NCBI RefSeq assembly: GCF_003387155.1
Contig: NZ_QUMT01000001.1
Coordinates: forward strand, 124,001-188,000
Direction of reading: 5' to 3'
From: Roseateles depolymerans
GTDB lineage: Bacteria; Pseudomonadota; Gammaproteobacteria; Burkholderiales; Burkholderiaceae_C
DNA length: 64,000 nucleotides
Part shown: one piece after another, positions 26,693-36,389 of the stretch
How the letters are laid out: each line of letters starts with the position of its first letter
How positions within the stretch are numbered: position 1 is the first letter of the stretch
Program-made: the position numbers and the translations under genes
Notes under the pieces: model-generated
What the model saw: only the letters and a program-made list of their open reading frames with translations
What the model was told of the DNA's origin: nothing
Databases searched by the model: none

Positions 26693-29626
26693 ATGACCCA
26701 GCCTTCTGTGCCCTCCGCTGTTCCCGCCCTCCCGCATGCGAGCGCGGACACGCTGCCCGCTCAGGACATCAGCGCGGAAGTGCTGCTTGAGAAGTACGCC
26801 AAGGGTCATGAGCGCGACCTGGAAGAGGTGCGGCGGCGGGTGGCGCGGGCCTTGGCCCAGGCGGAATCGCCGGAGCATCGGCAGGATTGGGAAGCGCGAT
26901 TCCTGCAGGCCCAGCAGCGCGGTTTTGTGCCGGCCGGACGCATTGCATCGGCAGCGGGGACCGAGTTGTCGGCCACGCTCATCAATTGCTTTGTGCAACC
27001 CGTCGGAGATTCCATTGCCGAGGAGGAAGACGGGGTTCCCGGCATCTACACCGCATTGACGGAAGCCGCCGAAACCATGCGCCGGGGCGGCGGCGTGGGG
27101 TATGACTTCTCCCGCATCCGGCCCAAAGGCGCGTGGGTCAAATCCACCCAGTCCAGTGCGTCCGGACCGGTGAGCTACATGCGGGTATTCGACCGCAGCT
27201 GCGAGACCGTGGAGTCCGCCGGATCCCGTCGCGGCGCTCAGATGGGGGTGCTGCGCTGTGACCATCCCGACATCGAAGAATTCATCCACGCCAAGGACCA
27301 GGGGGACCTGCGCAACTTCAATATTTCGGTCGGCGTGACCGATGCCTTCATGGAAGCGGTGGAGGCGGACGCCGAGGTGGAGCTGGTCCACAAGGCCGTT
27401 CCCAGCGCCAAGGTGCGGGCGGCCGGGGCCGTCCAGCGGGCCGACGGGCAGTGGGTGTATCGACGCGTAAGAGCTCGCAAGTTGTGGGACCAGGTGATGC
27501 GCTCCACCTACGACCATGCCGAGCCGGGCGTTCTGTTCCTGGACCGCATCAATGCGGACAACAACCTGCACTACTGCGAGACCATCAGCGCGACCAACCC
27601 GTGCGCCGAGCAGCCCTTGCCGCCGTATGGCTGCTGCTGCCTGGGGTCGGTCAACCTGACCTGCTTCGTGGAGGACGCCTTTGGCCCGCAGGCGCGGTTC
27701 GACGAAGCCGGCTTTGCCGATGTATGCCGTGTGGCCACCCGCATGCTGGACAACGTGCTGGATGTCACACCCTGGCCGCTGCCCAAGCAGGCGCAGGAGG
27801 CGGCCAACAAGCGCCGGGTGGGTCTGGGCTTCACCGGGCTGGGGGATGCCCTGATCATGCTGGGCCTGCGCTACGACACCGAAGCGGCGCGGCAGATGGC
27901 GCGGCGCATCAGCGAGGTGATGCGGGATGCGGCGTATGAAGCCAGCGCCGATCTGGCGGTGGAGCGCGGGGCGTTTCCGCTCTTTAATGCGGACCTGTAC
28001 CTGTCCGGCGGGAATTTCGCGTCCCGCCTGCCGCCGTGGCTGAAGGACAAGATCCGGGCACAGGGCCTGCGCAACTCGCACCTGCTGTCAATTGCCCCGA
28101 CCGGCACCATCAGCCTGGCCTTTGCCGACAACGCCAGCAATGGCATCGAGCCGCCGTTCTCCTGGAGCTACACCCGCAAGAAGCGGATGCCGGACAACAG
28201 CTTCAAGGAATATGCGGTGGAGGACCATGCCTGGCGTCTGTACCGGCACCTGCATGGCGCGGACGCGCCCTTGACGGAGGCTTTCGTGACCGCGCTGGAA
28301 CTCAAGGCCGCCGACCATGAGGCGATGGTGGCGGCGGTGGCGCCGTATGTGGACACGTCCATCTCCAAGACGGTGAACGTGCCGGCGGACTATCCCTACC
28401 AGGACTTCCAGGACCTGTACCGGCTGGCCTGGAAAAGCGGCTTGAAGGGCTTGGCGACCTATCGTCCCAACCAGGTGCTGGGGTCGGTGCTGAGCGTGGA
28501 GCCGGTGGCCCAGCCGGAGCCGCTCAAACCGGAGGTGGGACCCAACCAGCGGCTGCGGGTGGACCGCCTGCCCAAGCCGGTGCTGGCGTCGCTGCGCTGG
28601 CCGAGCCGTCCGGAGCTGCCCGGTGGCAATCCGGCCTGGTCCACCATGATCCGGCATCCGCATGGCGACTTTGCGCTGTTCGTGGGGGAGCTGCCGGCGG
28701 AAGGGCCGGAGGCGGGACTGTTCGGCCGCACGCTGCCCTTCGAGGTGTGGGTCAACGGGGCGGAGCAACCGCGCGGCCTGTCGGCGCTGGCCAAGACCTT
28801 GTCGATGGACCTGCGCACCAATGACACCGCCTGGCTGCGCCTGAAGCTGGATGCGCTGGCGACGGTGGCCGAGGAGCGCTCCTTTGAAATGCCGATGCCG
28901 CCGATGGGCGAGCCCCGCCTGTTCCCTGGCGTGGTGGCCGCGACGGCGGCGGTGATCCGCTGGCGCTGCGAGCAACTGGGCGCCTTGCAGGACGGGGGAC
29001 CCACCCCGGTGATGGACGCGATGTTCTCGCGCGAGGAACCTCGCACCGGCACGATGGGGACGCTGGCTTGGGCAGTGGACGTGGACAACCCGGCGACCGG
29101 GGAGGTGTTCACGCTGACGCTCAAGGAGGTCAGCCTGCCGACGCCGGAGGGCGGCTCGGTGACCCGGCCGTGTGCGATGGGATTTTCGGGCAACTATCCG
29201 AAGGCGCTGGATGGCCTGGCGCGTCTGTTGTCCCTGGACATGCGGGTGCTGGACCCGGGCTGGATTGGCATGAAGCTGCGCAAGCTACTGAATGTGGGCG
29301 AGCCGCTGGGGCATTTCATGGCGCCGGTGCCGACCCTGTCGGGCGAGCGGCGGCAGCAGGTGTGGCCGTCCACGGTGGCCTATGTGGCGCGGTTGATCAT
29401 CCATCGCTATGCCATGCTGGGCGTGCTGGATGAGCAGGGCTTCCCGCTGGTGGACATGGGGCTGCTGCAGCAGGCGCCGGCCAGCAGCGGGCGGACGGTG
29501 GCCACCACGGCCGGCGTGCCGGCCATGGCGGGCAAGAAGTGCCCGGAGTGCGGGAACCTCACCGTCATTCACCGGGATGGGTGTGAGTTCTGTACGGCTT
29601 GTGGGTTTGTGGGGCAGTGTGGGTGA
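26693..29626 (+). CDS. nrdJ: Adenosylcobalamin-dependent ribonucleotide reductase (class II)
   Basis: This 977-aa enzyme reduces ribonucleotides to deoxyribonucleotides using AdoCbl to make the radical. It has the first redox Cys in LINCFVQP, the active-site loop NPCAEQP (Asn302, Cys304, Glu306) followed by [10 protein letters not shown], the GRRGAQMG-type loop, and ISVGV. The C-terminal ~350 residues form TSCPD-type domains and a final zinc ribbon (CPECG and CEFCTACG) typical of the long type. The start at 26693 (MTQPSV) is preferred; no B12 riboswitch is visible in the short leader. It allows DNA synthesis with or without oxygen. Confidence 0.95.
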   Translation: MTQPSVPSAVPALPHASADTLPAQDISAEVLLEKYAKGHERDLEEVRRRVARALAQAESPEHRQDWEARFLQAQQRGFVPAGRIASAAGTELSATLINCFVQPVGDSIAEEEDGVPGIYTALTEAAETMRRGGGVGYDFSRIRPKGAWVKSTQSSASGPVSYMRVFDRSCETVESAGSRRGAQMGVLRCDHPDIEEFIHAKDQGDLRNFNISVGVTDAFMEAVEADAEVELVHKAVPSAKVRAAGAVQRADGQWVYRRVRARKLWDQVMRSTYDHAEPGVLFLDRINADNNLHYCETISATNPCAEQPLPPYGCCCLGSVNLTCFVEDAFGPQARFDEAGFADVCRVATRMLDNVLDVTPWPLPKQAQEAANKRRVGLGFTGLGDALIMLGLRYDTEAARQMARRISEVMRDAAYEASADLAVERGAFPLFNADLYLSGGNFASRLPPWLKDKIRAQGLRNSHLLSIAPTGTISLAFADNASNGIEPPFSWSYTRKKRMPDNSFKEYAVEDHAWRLYRHLHGADAPLTEAFVTALELKAADHEAMVAAVAPYVDTSISKTVNVPADYPYQDFQDLYRLAWKSGLKGLATYRPNQVLGSVLSVEPVAQPEPLKPEVGPNQRLRVDRLPKPVLASLRWPSRPELPGGNPAWSTMIRHPHGDFALFVGELPAEGPEAGLFGRTLPFEVWVNGAEQPRGLSALAKTLSMDLRTNDTAWLRLKLDALATVAEERSFEMPMPPMGEPRLFPGVVAATAAVIRWRCEQLGALQDGGPTPVMDAMFSREEPRTGTMGTLAWAVDVDNPATGEVFTLTLKEVSLPTPEGGSVTRPCAMGFSGNYPKALDGLARLLSLDMRVLDPGWIGMKLRKLLNVGEPLGHFMAPVPTLSGERRQQVWPSTVAYVARLIIHRYAMLGVLDEQGFPLVDMGLLQQAPASSGRTVATTAGVPAMAGKKCPECGNLTVIHRDGCEFCTACGFVGQCG

Positions 29627-29636
29627 GTTGTTCGAT

Positions 29637-29793
29637 GCCCCAAATGCCGAGACTTTGGGCCCGTATGCCGAGACTAATCGACCCCATAAAACGCGACTTT
29701 CGGCAAACCGTTCCCGTAAAGCGAGACCTTCGAGAAAAGACGTCGCTCCGTTGCACCCCGACAGCAGCAATTTTGGCCCCATAAGTTGCGACT
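29637..29793 (+). repeat. Array of five degenerate 17-18-base direct repeats at the island edge
   Basis: Copies are GCCCCAAATGCCGAGACT (29637-29654), GCCCGTATGCCGAGACT (29659-29675), ACCCCATAAAACGCGACT (29681-29698), TTCCCGTAAAGCGAGACC (29711-29728) and GCCCCATAAGTTGCGACT (29776-29793). The first three start exactly 22 bases apart, as for a protein array on one helix face. The last copy also forms a 9-base inverted repeat with GTCGCAACT at 29808-29816. The array lies between the nrdJ stop and the SMC-like gene. Recombinase or regulator binding sites are possible; function unknown. Confidence 0.7.
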
Positions 29794-29875
29794 GATGGGC
29801 CACATCGGTCGCAACTCTTGCGCCAAGCCAAGACGGTGGCTCAGCCCTTTCCGCGTCGTGCCACTTGGCTCTGAA

Positions 29876-32800
29876 TCAGGGCGCGACTGGAGCGGGCGGT
29901 TGTTTGGATTCCCGAGACAGTGGAATCTGCTTAAACGCGTCGCCGAGGAAGCCAAACTTTCGAATGAAGAGTGCGGCAATCTTTGTGTCGGCGGTAGCAA
30001 AGAATATCTGTCGATTGGAATTTACAGCCAAGTCGCGAAGATAGTCCAAGAAGGATAGTGCATTGAGGTCGTCAATGTGTGCAATGGGGTCATCGATAAG
30101 TATGACGGGCGGCGCCGCAGCCGCTGTTCGATTCATCGCCAAGAATACAGATAGTGCGAATGCGGCACGTTGTCCTGTACTTACTTGTTGAAGGTTTCTC
30201 GTCTGGTTTGTCGCGACTGTTCGCAAGAGGGTCCCATCGCTGCCGACATATTCGTACTCGTTCGGCGCGTGAATGCGGCTAAAAATCTCATTGATTTGAG
30301 CGCCGATGGCAAGCAGAGATTCTTTGGTCGCATGTTCAATTGAGCATTCCAGCAGCAGTGCATCCAGAGTCTCGGAAGCGGTGCGGAGATTTTTGACGCG
30401 TGATTTGGCCGCGTTCGACTGGTTGGTTAGCCGCTCTATGCTGGAATTCAGTTCGATGATGGTCTGCGACGATGTGCTCTCAGCCTTTGCCGCCTCCAAA
30501 GTCTGAGCCAGCAGCATTGACGCCGAAACCAGAGCGTTGGAGACGTCCGCAAGGTTCTGGTGCTCAGCAATTTCGACCATGCGCAACAGGGAGTCCAGGC
30601 GATTCTGAACTGCGGTTGTCTCCTGGAGCAAGATTTGGAGCCCAGCGAATCCACTATCCCTGCCCGCTCGGGTGGGCCAAGAATCGCTCAGTACAGCCGT
30701 TAGTCTAAGCTGCAACTGGCCTTCTGCCTCACGTAGACGCTGAAGGGATTGTGTTTGCACTTGCTTCGACGCTGCGGCGCCAAGCAAAAGGGCCTGCTTC
30801 AGGGATTCAACCTTTGAACGGTCATAAATCTCGTCAACCGTGTCTACGAGTACAGAGGCTTTCGAAAGAAGAAGGTCATGTTCGTTCGAAGACAGCCCGG
30901 AGTTTGATAGCTGCGTCCAGTCCTTCTCCGCTGATTGGAGTTCAGCGTCTGCTTGCGTCAGCCCAGCTTTTAGTTTGATAATCGTCCGTGGAAGTTCTGC
31001 ACACTCGGCGTCGGGAGGGATGCCAAGGAAGTCAGCTGCACTCGTAATGAAGTTGAAGAACTTGACCCACCCCTGAAAGTATTCGACGTCCCTGCGTGCG
31101 TTAATCAAGCTTTCCGACACCAAGGAAAGTTCCGCAGGCTGCTCGAGCGCAACTGTGATGTTTGCAATCAGACTGGCAAGTTCGCTGGGCTGATATTTGG
31201 CGCGACAGATGGGGCAGTCGTCCGGAGGGTGTCCCGAGTGCAAAGAAGTTTGCGCCGCCTTCTGTAGCTGGCGGGCCGCCTCTGCACGCAGGGCCGCCTG
31301 CTTGCCAAACGCCGCAGCCTGCTTTTCAAGGCTCAGAACCTGAGCTTCCGCGTTCTGCAGGTTCAACCGCGCTTCGCGCAACGCGGTTTCCAGCGAGATT
31401 CCTGCGTACTCCTCGGGCACTTCTGGAGTGTCGGCAGCAGCGTATCGACCGAGCTTGCCAAGCGCCGTATCAGCATTGACCTTCGCGGCCTGGTATCGAG
31501 CGAGCGTGGTCGCATAACCCGCGCTCAGATAAGTGAGCCATCGGTCGAGCAAACCTGCGGTCTGCTCATCGCGTAGCGCCGCGTCACCGTGCTCTTTGGA
31601 GGCTTTCGCGCTCTCGACGCGAGTCAGTTCGAACGGCTTGGCGGCCTCGTGGGCCTGCCGGACGACTTCGATGCGCGCCGACAGCGCGGCCGGGGTTGTG
31701 GCGCCAGCGCCGGCAGATAGGACGCCTTCAAGGTGGCCAATGCTCTCTTGCAGGCTGCCACTCTCTTCTTGCGTCGGGAGCGGGCCTGCAGGCGGTGCTG
31801 CCTTCCACTTCAGTGCAACCAGAGCGGCACGGAAAGCGTCTGCGAGGGCCTTGCTGTTTGACGGACGACCTTGGACTTCCTTGAGCTGGAGTTGGGCCTC
31901 GGTGAGCTTTGTGGTGAGGTCATCGGCGCGAAACACCGCGCCAGTGAGCGCAGTTGTGACCTCTGGAGCGAGCTTCGAGAGGTAGTCCGATATCCCGGAC
32001 GCGTCAGAGCCAACCAGCAGTCGGCCCAGGTCGCCCGGGATGTCGGGCGCGTCCGCACCCGAGTCGGTCGCCAGACGGAAGGCTGCATCGGTGTCGAGGA
32101 AGTTGAAGCGGGTGAATGCTTCAAGAATTCGGTTGGACCGTTGCTCGTTTCGGTTGTACCAGCTGATGCAACGTGCGCGAATGCGCCCCGGGTCAGTTGG
32201 CGAGGCGATTGGGGCGGCAGCGCCGACCAACGTGCCGGAAATCTTTGGGTTGCCTGAGGTGCCGGGTCTGCGGTTGTAGCCGCAATAGAAGTGCTCGATG
32301 GCTTCAAGAAGGGACGTCTTGCCTGTGCCGTTGGGACCGACGATGAGCGTCACCTGCCCAAACTTGTAGGTCTCACCGTCATGCACCGGGCGGAACTTGT
32401 CGATGGAGATTCGCTCCAACCAAGTGCTAGCTAAGGGCCTATCCGCATCAACCAGAGCCACTACCTTCTCTGCCACGGGCACGCGTGCGACTGTTCCCGA
32501 GCCGATGCGCTCGACGACGTCTTTCCGCGTCGGCTTGTCGAGGAGTTCGTCGAGGCCAACGGCACTTAGGCGCTTCTCCCACTCGGCAACGACGTTGTAG
32601 TCCTTGTCGCCGGTACCGGGCGTGAAGTGCTTGACGTTGCCAAGAAGTGCCTCGAGCTCTTCCTCCGTCACCACGCGTTTGCGCGCGTACTCCTTGTCCG
32701 ACTCAATGGTGGCCTTCGCCTTCTCGAAACCACCGTTGCTGCGTGAGTTAGGTCCAGCGACGAAGTAGAGGTACTTGTTCCAACGCAAGTCTCCGGGGGT

Positions 32801-33007
32801 GCCGAAGAAGTCATCGCCGAGAATCCGTTCTTGGAAGTCCTGAAGCGAGCTTGCTCTGGCGACGATGTCGTCAGCGAGGTCAAAATAGGCAACGGCGTAG
32901 CACTTACCGTTGTAGGACCGCTCCGCGCGGACGACGCCGTCGTCCACCTCGTCAACTTGGCCAAGTAGCTCGACAACCTTCTTGCGGGCCGATTCCAGCT
33001 GCTCCAT
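29876..33007 (-). CDS. SMC/Rad50-like ATPase with zinc hook, partner of nitrilase-like protein
   Basis: The protein is 1043 aa. Residues 1-~195 form an extra N-terminal domain (LRWNKYLYFVAGP, IESDKEYARKRVV) of unclear identity. Then come a Walker A GPNGTGKT (224-231), long coiled-coil arms (about 350-880) broken by a CPIC zinc hook (Cys598, Cys601), an ABC signature STGQR (943-947) and Walker B VILIDD (968-973). This is the architecture of Rad50/SMC-like ATPases that sense or process DNA ends. Its ATG directly abuts the stop of the upstream gene (TGAATG), so the two are translationally coupled. Lower GC than the chromosome indicates acquisition. Related ATPases occur in many phage-defence systems; that role here is inference. 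Confidence 0.88.
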   Translation of the reverse strand: MEQLESARKKVVELLGQVDEVDDGVVRAERSYNGKCYAVAYFDLADDIVARASSLQDFQERILGDDFFGTPGDLRWNKYLYFVAGPNSRSNGGFEKAKATIESDKEYARKRVVTEEELEALLGNVKHFTPGTGDKDYNVVAEWEKRLSAVGLDELLDKPTRKDVVERIGSGTVARVPVAEKVVALVDADRPLASTWLERISIDKFRPVHDGETYKFGQVTLIVGPNGTGKTSLLEAIEHFYCGYNRRPGTSGNPKISGTLVGAAAPIASPTDPGRIRARCISWYNRNEQRSNRILEAFTRFNFLDTDAAFRLATDSGADAPDIPGDLGRLLVGSDASGISDYLSKLAPEVTTALTGAVFRADDLTTKLTEAQLQLKEVQGRPSNSKALADAFRAALVALKWKAAPPAGPLPTQEESGSLQESIGHLEGVLSAGAGATTPAALSARIEVVRQAHEAAKPFELTRVESAKASKEHGDAALRDEQTAGLLDRWLTYLSAGYATTLARYQAAKVNADTALGKLGRYAAADTPEVPEEYAGISLETALREARLNLQNAEAQVLSLEKQAAAFGKQAALRAEAARQLQKAAQTSLHSGHPPDDCPICRAKYQPSELASLIANITVALEQPAELSLVSESLINARRDVEYFQGWVKFFNFITSAADFLGIPPDAECAELPRTIIKLKAGLTQADAELQSAEKDWTQLSNSGLSSNEHDLLLSKASVLVDTVDEIYDRSKVESLKQALLLGAAASKQVQTQSLQRLREAEGQLQLRLTAVLSDSWPTRAGRDSGFAGLQILLQETTAVQNRLDSLLRMVEIAEHQNLADVSNALVSASMLLAQTLEAAKAESTSSQTIIELNSSIERLTNQSNAAKSRVKNLRTASETLDALLLECSIEHATKESLLAIGAQINEIFSRIHAPNEYEYVGSDGTLLRTVATNQTRNLQQVSTGQRAAFALSVFLAMNRTAAAAPPVILIDDPIAHIDDLNALSFLDYLRDLAVNSNRQIFFATADTKIAALFIRKFGFLGDAFKQIPLSRESKQPPAPVAP

Positions 33008-34762
33008 TCAAAGCCCCTCGTCGATGTTGGTGGCCTTGCCGCCACCGCGGGTGATATCAGTAACTTGCGTCATGCGCGCAAACACCGCCCGCCCGTCTTG
33101 GTCGCGATAGCAGACCGCCACACGGTCCTGATGCTGCTTGTTCTCAAGCCTCAATAACTCGAAGGCGGCGTCTCCGACCCCACGCACCAGGTCAGGGTGA
33201 GGGTCCATCCCCAGGTATGCGACGAGGGCTGGTTGAACCCCATCTTTGTAGATGTTCACGTGGGGCTTGTCCGGCCGCCAATCCACGCGAATACCGCCCT
33301 TGCCGAGGTCTCGGATGTTGAACGGCAGCGTCTCGGTACTGAGGATGTGGTTCAGAGAGCCCACTCGTTTCGCGCGCTCCTCACGGGTTGACTGTGCGGA
33401 GGCATCGCGGTCCAACGCGAGGGTGTCGCGCCGGACAACTTCGTCTTCGCCGAGCCTGCAGGATTCCAGGCTCGCAGCGCCATACCAACTCGGCTTGCTG
33501 CTGGTCAATCCACACGACAACGCAATTGCCCGCTCAATGCGAAGGCGGCTATCGCTGGCTCGGAGCGTGGAGAAGGCTTCGCCGACCCGCTCGGTCAATG
33601 AGCAGAGCGACGTGAGACCTGACTCCGGAGAGTCGGCGTTCGATGCCCAAGTTTGGCTGCCACTGTCCCAGGTGTACCTGGCATCCAGCTTGGGGCCGGT
33701 GACGTTGTCATGAACGTACGAGCCGGTCTGAGCAATTTTCGCGACGGTGAGCTCGAATGCGGCGGGAGCGAAGTGGAAATGCAGAACGTGGCGATGCTTG
33801 ACGTGACGCGAGTAGTACAGGCCAAGGCGCTCGTTTCGTTCAACTTCCTCGTCCTTTGATGAGCAGCGGTCGTCGGAGATGTACCACGCTGAGCCGCTCT
33901 CGTTCTTCCATGCTTCGTGCTTCCCGCCAGGAGCGTCGTACTGCACCATGTTCTCGGCCCAGTTGAGGCAGACGATGTCGCAGTTGTTGAGTGCTTTGTT
34001 CTTGCTGAAGGTGTCGATGCGATATCGAAGGTAGTCCGAATGCCTCGGCTTCGGATTCAGCTGGATGTGGATGAGCGTCGCCAGGTTGGACAGCTTCCTT
34101 CGCAACAGGTCGTCCTGAGCCACGTTGAAGGCATCTGAGCAGATGATGGTGGCCAGCGAGAGCACGTCCTCGTCGCCCTTGAACTGGTAGAGAGTCGTTC
34201 CGCAGCGGAGATTCTTGTTCTCGAAAAAGTGGGCGTCGCGCGACGAGATGGTCTTGAACTGAATCAAGACCACCCGCTTGAAGTTTCCTTCTCCATCCTT
34301 CGTCTGAAAGCAGTACGCCACCGGGTCGAAATACACGCCCTGCACCGCGGCCGAGTCATCCTTCTCGAAGATGACGTCCGCATGCCCGCTGCAGGCCTCC
34401 ACCAAACCTTCGAGCTGCTTCGGAGTCATGCTCTCGCACCCGAGAACCCATAGCGTCCCCACCGCAGGGAAGGTCGGGCCCTGAACGGCCCACACGAGCG
34501 TCGAGATGGGGAGGAAGTACTCCGGCGTGACCACGAGATGGTGCCCACCCTTCATGGCAAGCTCGAGGAAGCTGCGGGCTTGCTGGTCAGCCAACTGAAG
34601 GTCAAGCGGACCAATGCGCGTGTCGTCGGCCAAGATGGGGCCGGATGGCTGGAGCAGCAGCGTCCGATAGGGCTGGTGGTCCGGCCGCAGCGCATCCAGC
34701 GATGGGTTCTGCAGATTGCGCGCGGAAAGGATGCCCTCCACGTCGCGGATGGAAATGCTCAC
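33008..34762 (-). CDS. Nitrilase/CN-hydrolase superfamily protein of the SMC-like pair
   Basis: This 584-aa protein has the three catalytic residues of the nitrilase superfamily at appropriate spacing: Glu81 in VVTPEYF, Lys170 in LIQFKTISS and Cys208 in TIICSDAF. The N-terminal ~330 residues fit the alpha-beta-beta-alpha fold. The C-terminal ~250 residues are an unrecognised extension (Arg-rich helices, then RDLGKGGIRVDWRPDKPHVNIY). The start is GTG at 34762 with AGGGAGG 4-10 bases upstream. Nitrilase-fold enzymes cleave or transfer carbon-nitrogen amide or nitrile bonds. Joined to the SMC-like ATPase, it is a plausible effector that attacks a nucleotide, cofactor or protein amide, but the substrate is unknown. 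Confidence 0.82.
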   Translation of the reverse strand: MSISIRDVEGILSARNLQNPSLDALRPDHQPYRTLLLQPSGPILADDTRIGPLDLQLADQQARSFLELAMKGGHHLVVTPEYFLPISTLVWAVQGPTFPAVGTLWVLGCESMTPKQLEGLVEACSGHADVIFEKDDSAAVQGVYFDPVAYCFQTKDGEGNFKRVVLIQFKTISSRDAHFFENKNLRCGTTLYQFKGDEDVLSLATIICSDAFNVAQDDLLRRKLSNLATLIHIQLNPKPRHSDYLRYRIDTFSKNKALNNCDIVCLNWAENMVQYDAPGGKHEAWKNESGSAWYISDDRCSSKDEEVERNERLGLYYSRHVKHRHVLHFHFAPAAFELTVAKIAQTGSYVHDNVTGPKLDARYTWDSGSQTWASNADSPESGLTSLCSLTERVGEAFSTLRASDSRLRIERAIALSCGLTSSKPSWYGAASLESCRLGEDEVVRRDTLALDRDASAQSTREERAKRVGSLNHILSTETLPFNIRDLGKGGIRVDWRPDKPHVNIYKDGVQPALVAYLGMDPHPDLVRGVGDAAFELLRLENKQHQDRVAVCYRDQDGRAVFARMTQVTDITRGGGKATNIDEGL

Positions 34763-34840
34763 ACGGCCTCCCTGATGTGCCTGTGTTGGTCTCTTCGTTG
34801 TGCGGCCTATTGTATCAATCAGTTACCAGCCACTTACGGG

Positions 34841-34878
34841 GCTGCGCCCTTCTCGTTCCCCTGTACGAGGGGGGCAGC
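34841..34878. other. Imperfect GC hairpin in the scar region
   Basis: GCTGC...GCAGC arms with inner CCCC/GGGG pairing around TGTACGA lie just upstream of the nitrilase-like gene. It may be a terminator of a lost gene or a junction structure. The stretch 34763-35423 otherwise holds no intact gene. Confidence 0.35.
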
Positions 34879-35017
34879 GGGATGGGCGGGCGCATTGCGG
34901 CTGCTGGTGCAACGGGCTGAGACGGAACTACAGGGGCTGTGAACCACAACGCTGCTCAGCGGATGTCAGGACGACGAGGTCAGAGCGGACTACTCATCCA
35001 AGAGGCGAGCAAGCTCG

Positions 35018-35185
35018 GCTGCCTTCGCCGTCGCTGCAGTTACAACGGCGGGCTACGCAGGAGTGCTCCTTGGGCCGGCCCTTGTTGGGTTCCTCGCGAA
35101 AGTGGTGGGCCTCTCAACCGCGTTCTGGCTGCTTGCGGGGCTTCTGGCGCTCGTGCCACTTCTGGCAGGTCGCTTGACGCGTTGA
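35018..35185 (+). pseudogene. C-terminal remnant of an MFS transporter
   Basis: An open frame without a start codon encodes about 55 residues containing AAVTTAGYAGVLLGPALVGF, the typical TM10-11 region of sugar/drug MFS proteins, followed by a last hydrophobic helix and a basic tail (AGRLTR) with a proper TGA stop. The frame upstream is not coding, so the 5' nine tenths of the gene is gone. This is a deletion scar at the right edge of the low-GC segment. Confidence 0.7.
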
Positions 35186-35423
35186 GATGTGCTGGAGTAA
35201 GCCATGTTGTGCACGCCTCCAGGTCATGCCATGGCATCCAGTGCTTCGAGAAGGTGGCGGACCTCAGGGCTGCTCACGGATGAAGACACCGTCCGAGCTA
35301 CAACGTCGAATACCGAATCCAGCCCCAGTCTTTACTTCGGGCTTTGGGCCCTAGAGGGAGTCGCGGGGTCTAGTTTCGGACCTGCCATTCGGCCTTGGGC
35401 AGGTATGCAAAGTATCAGACACC

Positions 35424-36206
35424 GTGATGCAGGGGACCAGCCCCGCACAAATTGGCGAGGCCCTGGACCGAAAATTCCTCAGCAGGCCACCGGCCGGATC
35501 CATCAACGCCTTCCTCATCCATACCGGCAAGAAGCTGATCCTGGTCGATGCTGGCGCCGGTGCGCTGTATGGCGACTGCTGCGGCCAGGTCGAGCGGCAC
35601 ATCCGCGCTGCCGGTTATGCACCGGAGCAGGTGGACCTCGTGCTGCTCACGCATCTGCACAAGGATCATGTGGGCGGCATCATCCACAACGGCCGGGCGG
35701 TGTTTCCGAATGCCGTCGTGAGAGCGTCAAAGGCCGATATCGACTACTGGAACTCGGAGGCAGACAAGGCGCGAGCGCCGTCATTTCTGTCGACATTCTT
35801 CGACGCTGCGGTGACGTCCCTCGCGCCTTACAAGGCGTCGGGTCATCTGCGGGCCATTGAAGGCGCGGGGTCGATCGATGAAGGGGTGTCCGTGGTCGAG
35901 TCTCCCGGGCACACCCCAGGTCACTTGAGCTATGCCTTCTCGAGTGAGGGCCAGACGCTGCTCGTCGTGGGCGACCTGGTGCATGTGGGGGCGCTTCAGC
36001 TTCCGCATCCGGACGTCACCGTGACCTATGACTCCAGCGCGGTGGCCGCGCGCGAGAGCCGCATCAGTCTTTTCTCATCCGCTGCCAAGAGCCGGACGCT
36101 GATCGCCGCGGCTCACCTGTCGTTCCCGGGCGTGGGGCACATCCGCAAGGTCGGCGCGGCGTTTGAGTGGGTGCCATTGAACTATGAGGCCGCCCCGGCC
36201 CGGTAA
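35424..36206 (+). CDS. Metallo-beta-lactamase fold hydrolase, N-terminally shortened
   Basis: This 260-aa protein keeps the metal ligands of the fold: THLHKDH (HxHxDH), His in SPGHTPGH, Asp in VVGDLVH and His in AAHLSFPGVGH. Relatives with the NAFLIHTGKKLILVDAGAG block normally carry ~80 more N-terminal residues including a signal peptide. Here the open frame starts at GTG/ATG 35424/35427 with no signal peptide, and the sequence upstream is degraded. It is probably a 5'-truncated gene, possibly nonfunctional or cytoplasmic. Confidence 0.75.
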   Translation: MMQGTSPAQIGEALDRKFLSRPPAGSINAFLIHTGKKLILVDAGAGALYGDCCGQVERHIRAAGYAPEQVDLVLLTHLHKDHVGGIIHNGRAVFPNAVVRASKADIDYWNSEADKARAPSFLSTFFDAAVTSLAPYKASGHLRAIEGAGSIDEGVSVVESPGHTPGHLSYAFSSEGQTLLVVGDLVHVGALQLPHPDVTVTYDSSAVAARESRISLFSSAAKSRTLIAAAHLSFPGVGHIRKVGAAFEWVPLNYEAAPAR

Positions 36207-36389
36207 ATGATGGGGACTGGCGGCGGTGGCGTGCTTCAGCGCTTCGCGCGCAGGTGCTGAAAGATCCTGTGACGCCCATCCGCAACACCCGTCTCACCCT
36301 CAAGGGGGAGAGCGGGTTCCCTCTCGCGGCGGGAGCCGAAAGCGCTTCCACAATGCGCGTTCACATTGGCTCACAAATCTGACAAATCC

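Noticed and set aside
29627-35423. Search for an integrase or transposase in the low-GC segment
   Set aside because: None found; the segment carries only the two-gene module, repeats and gene remnants, so mobility is inferred from context only.
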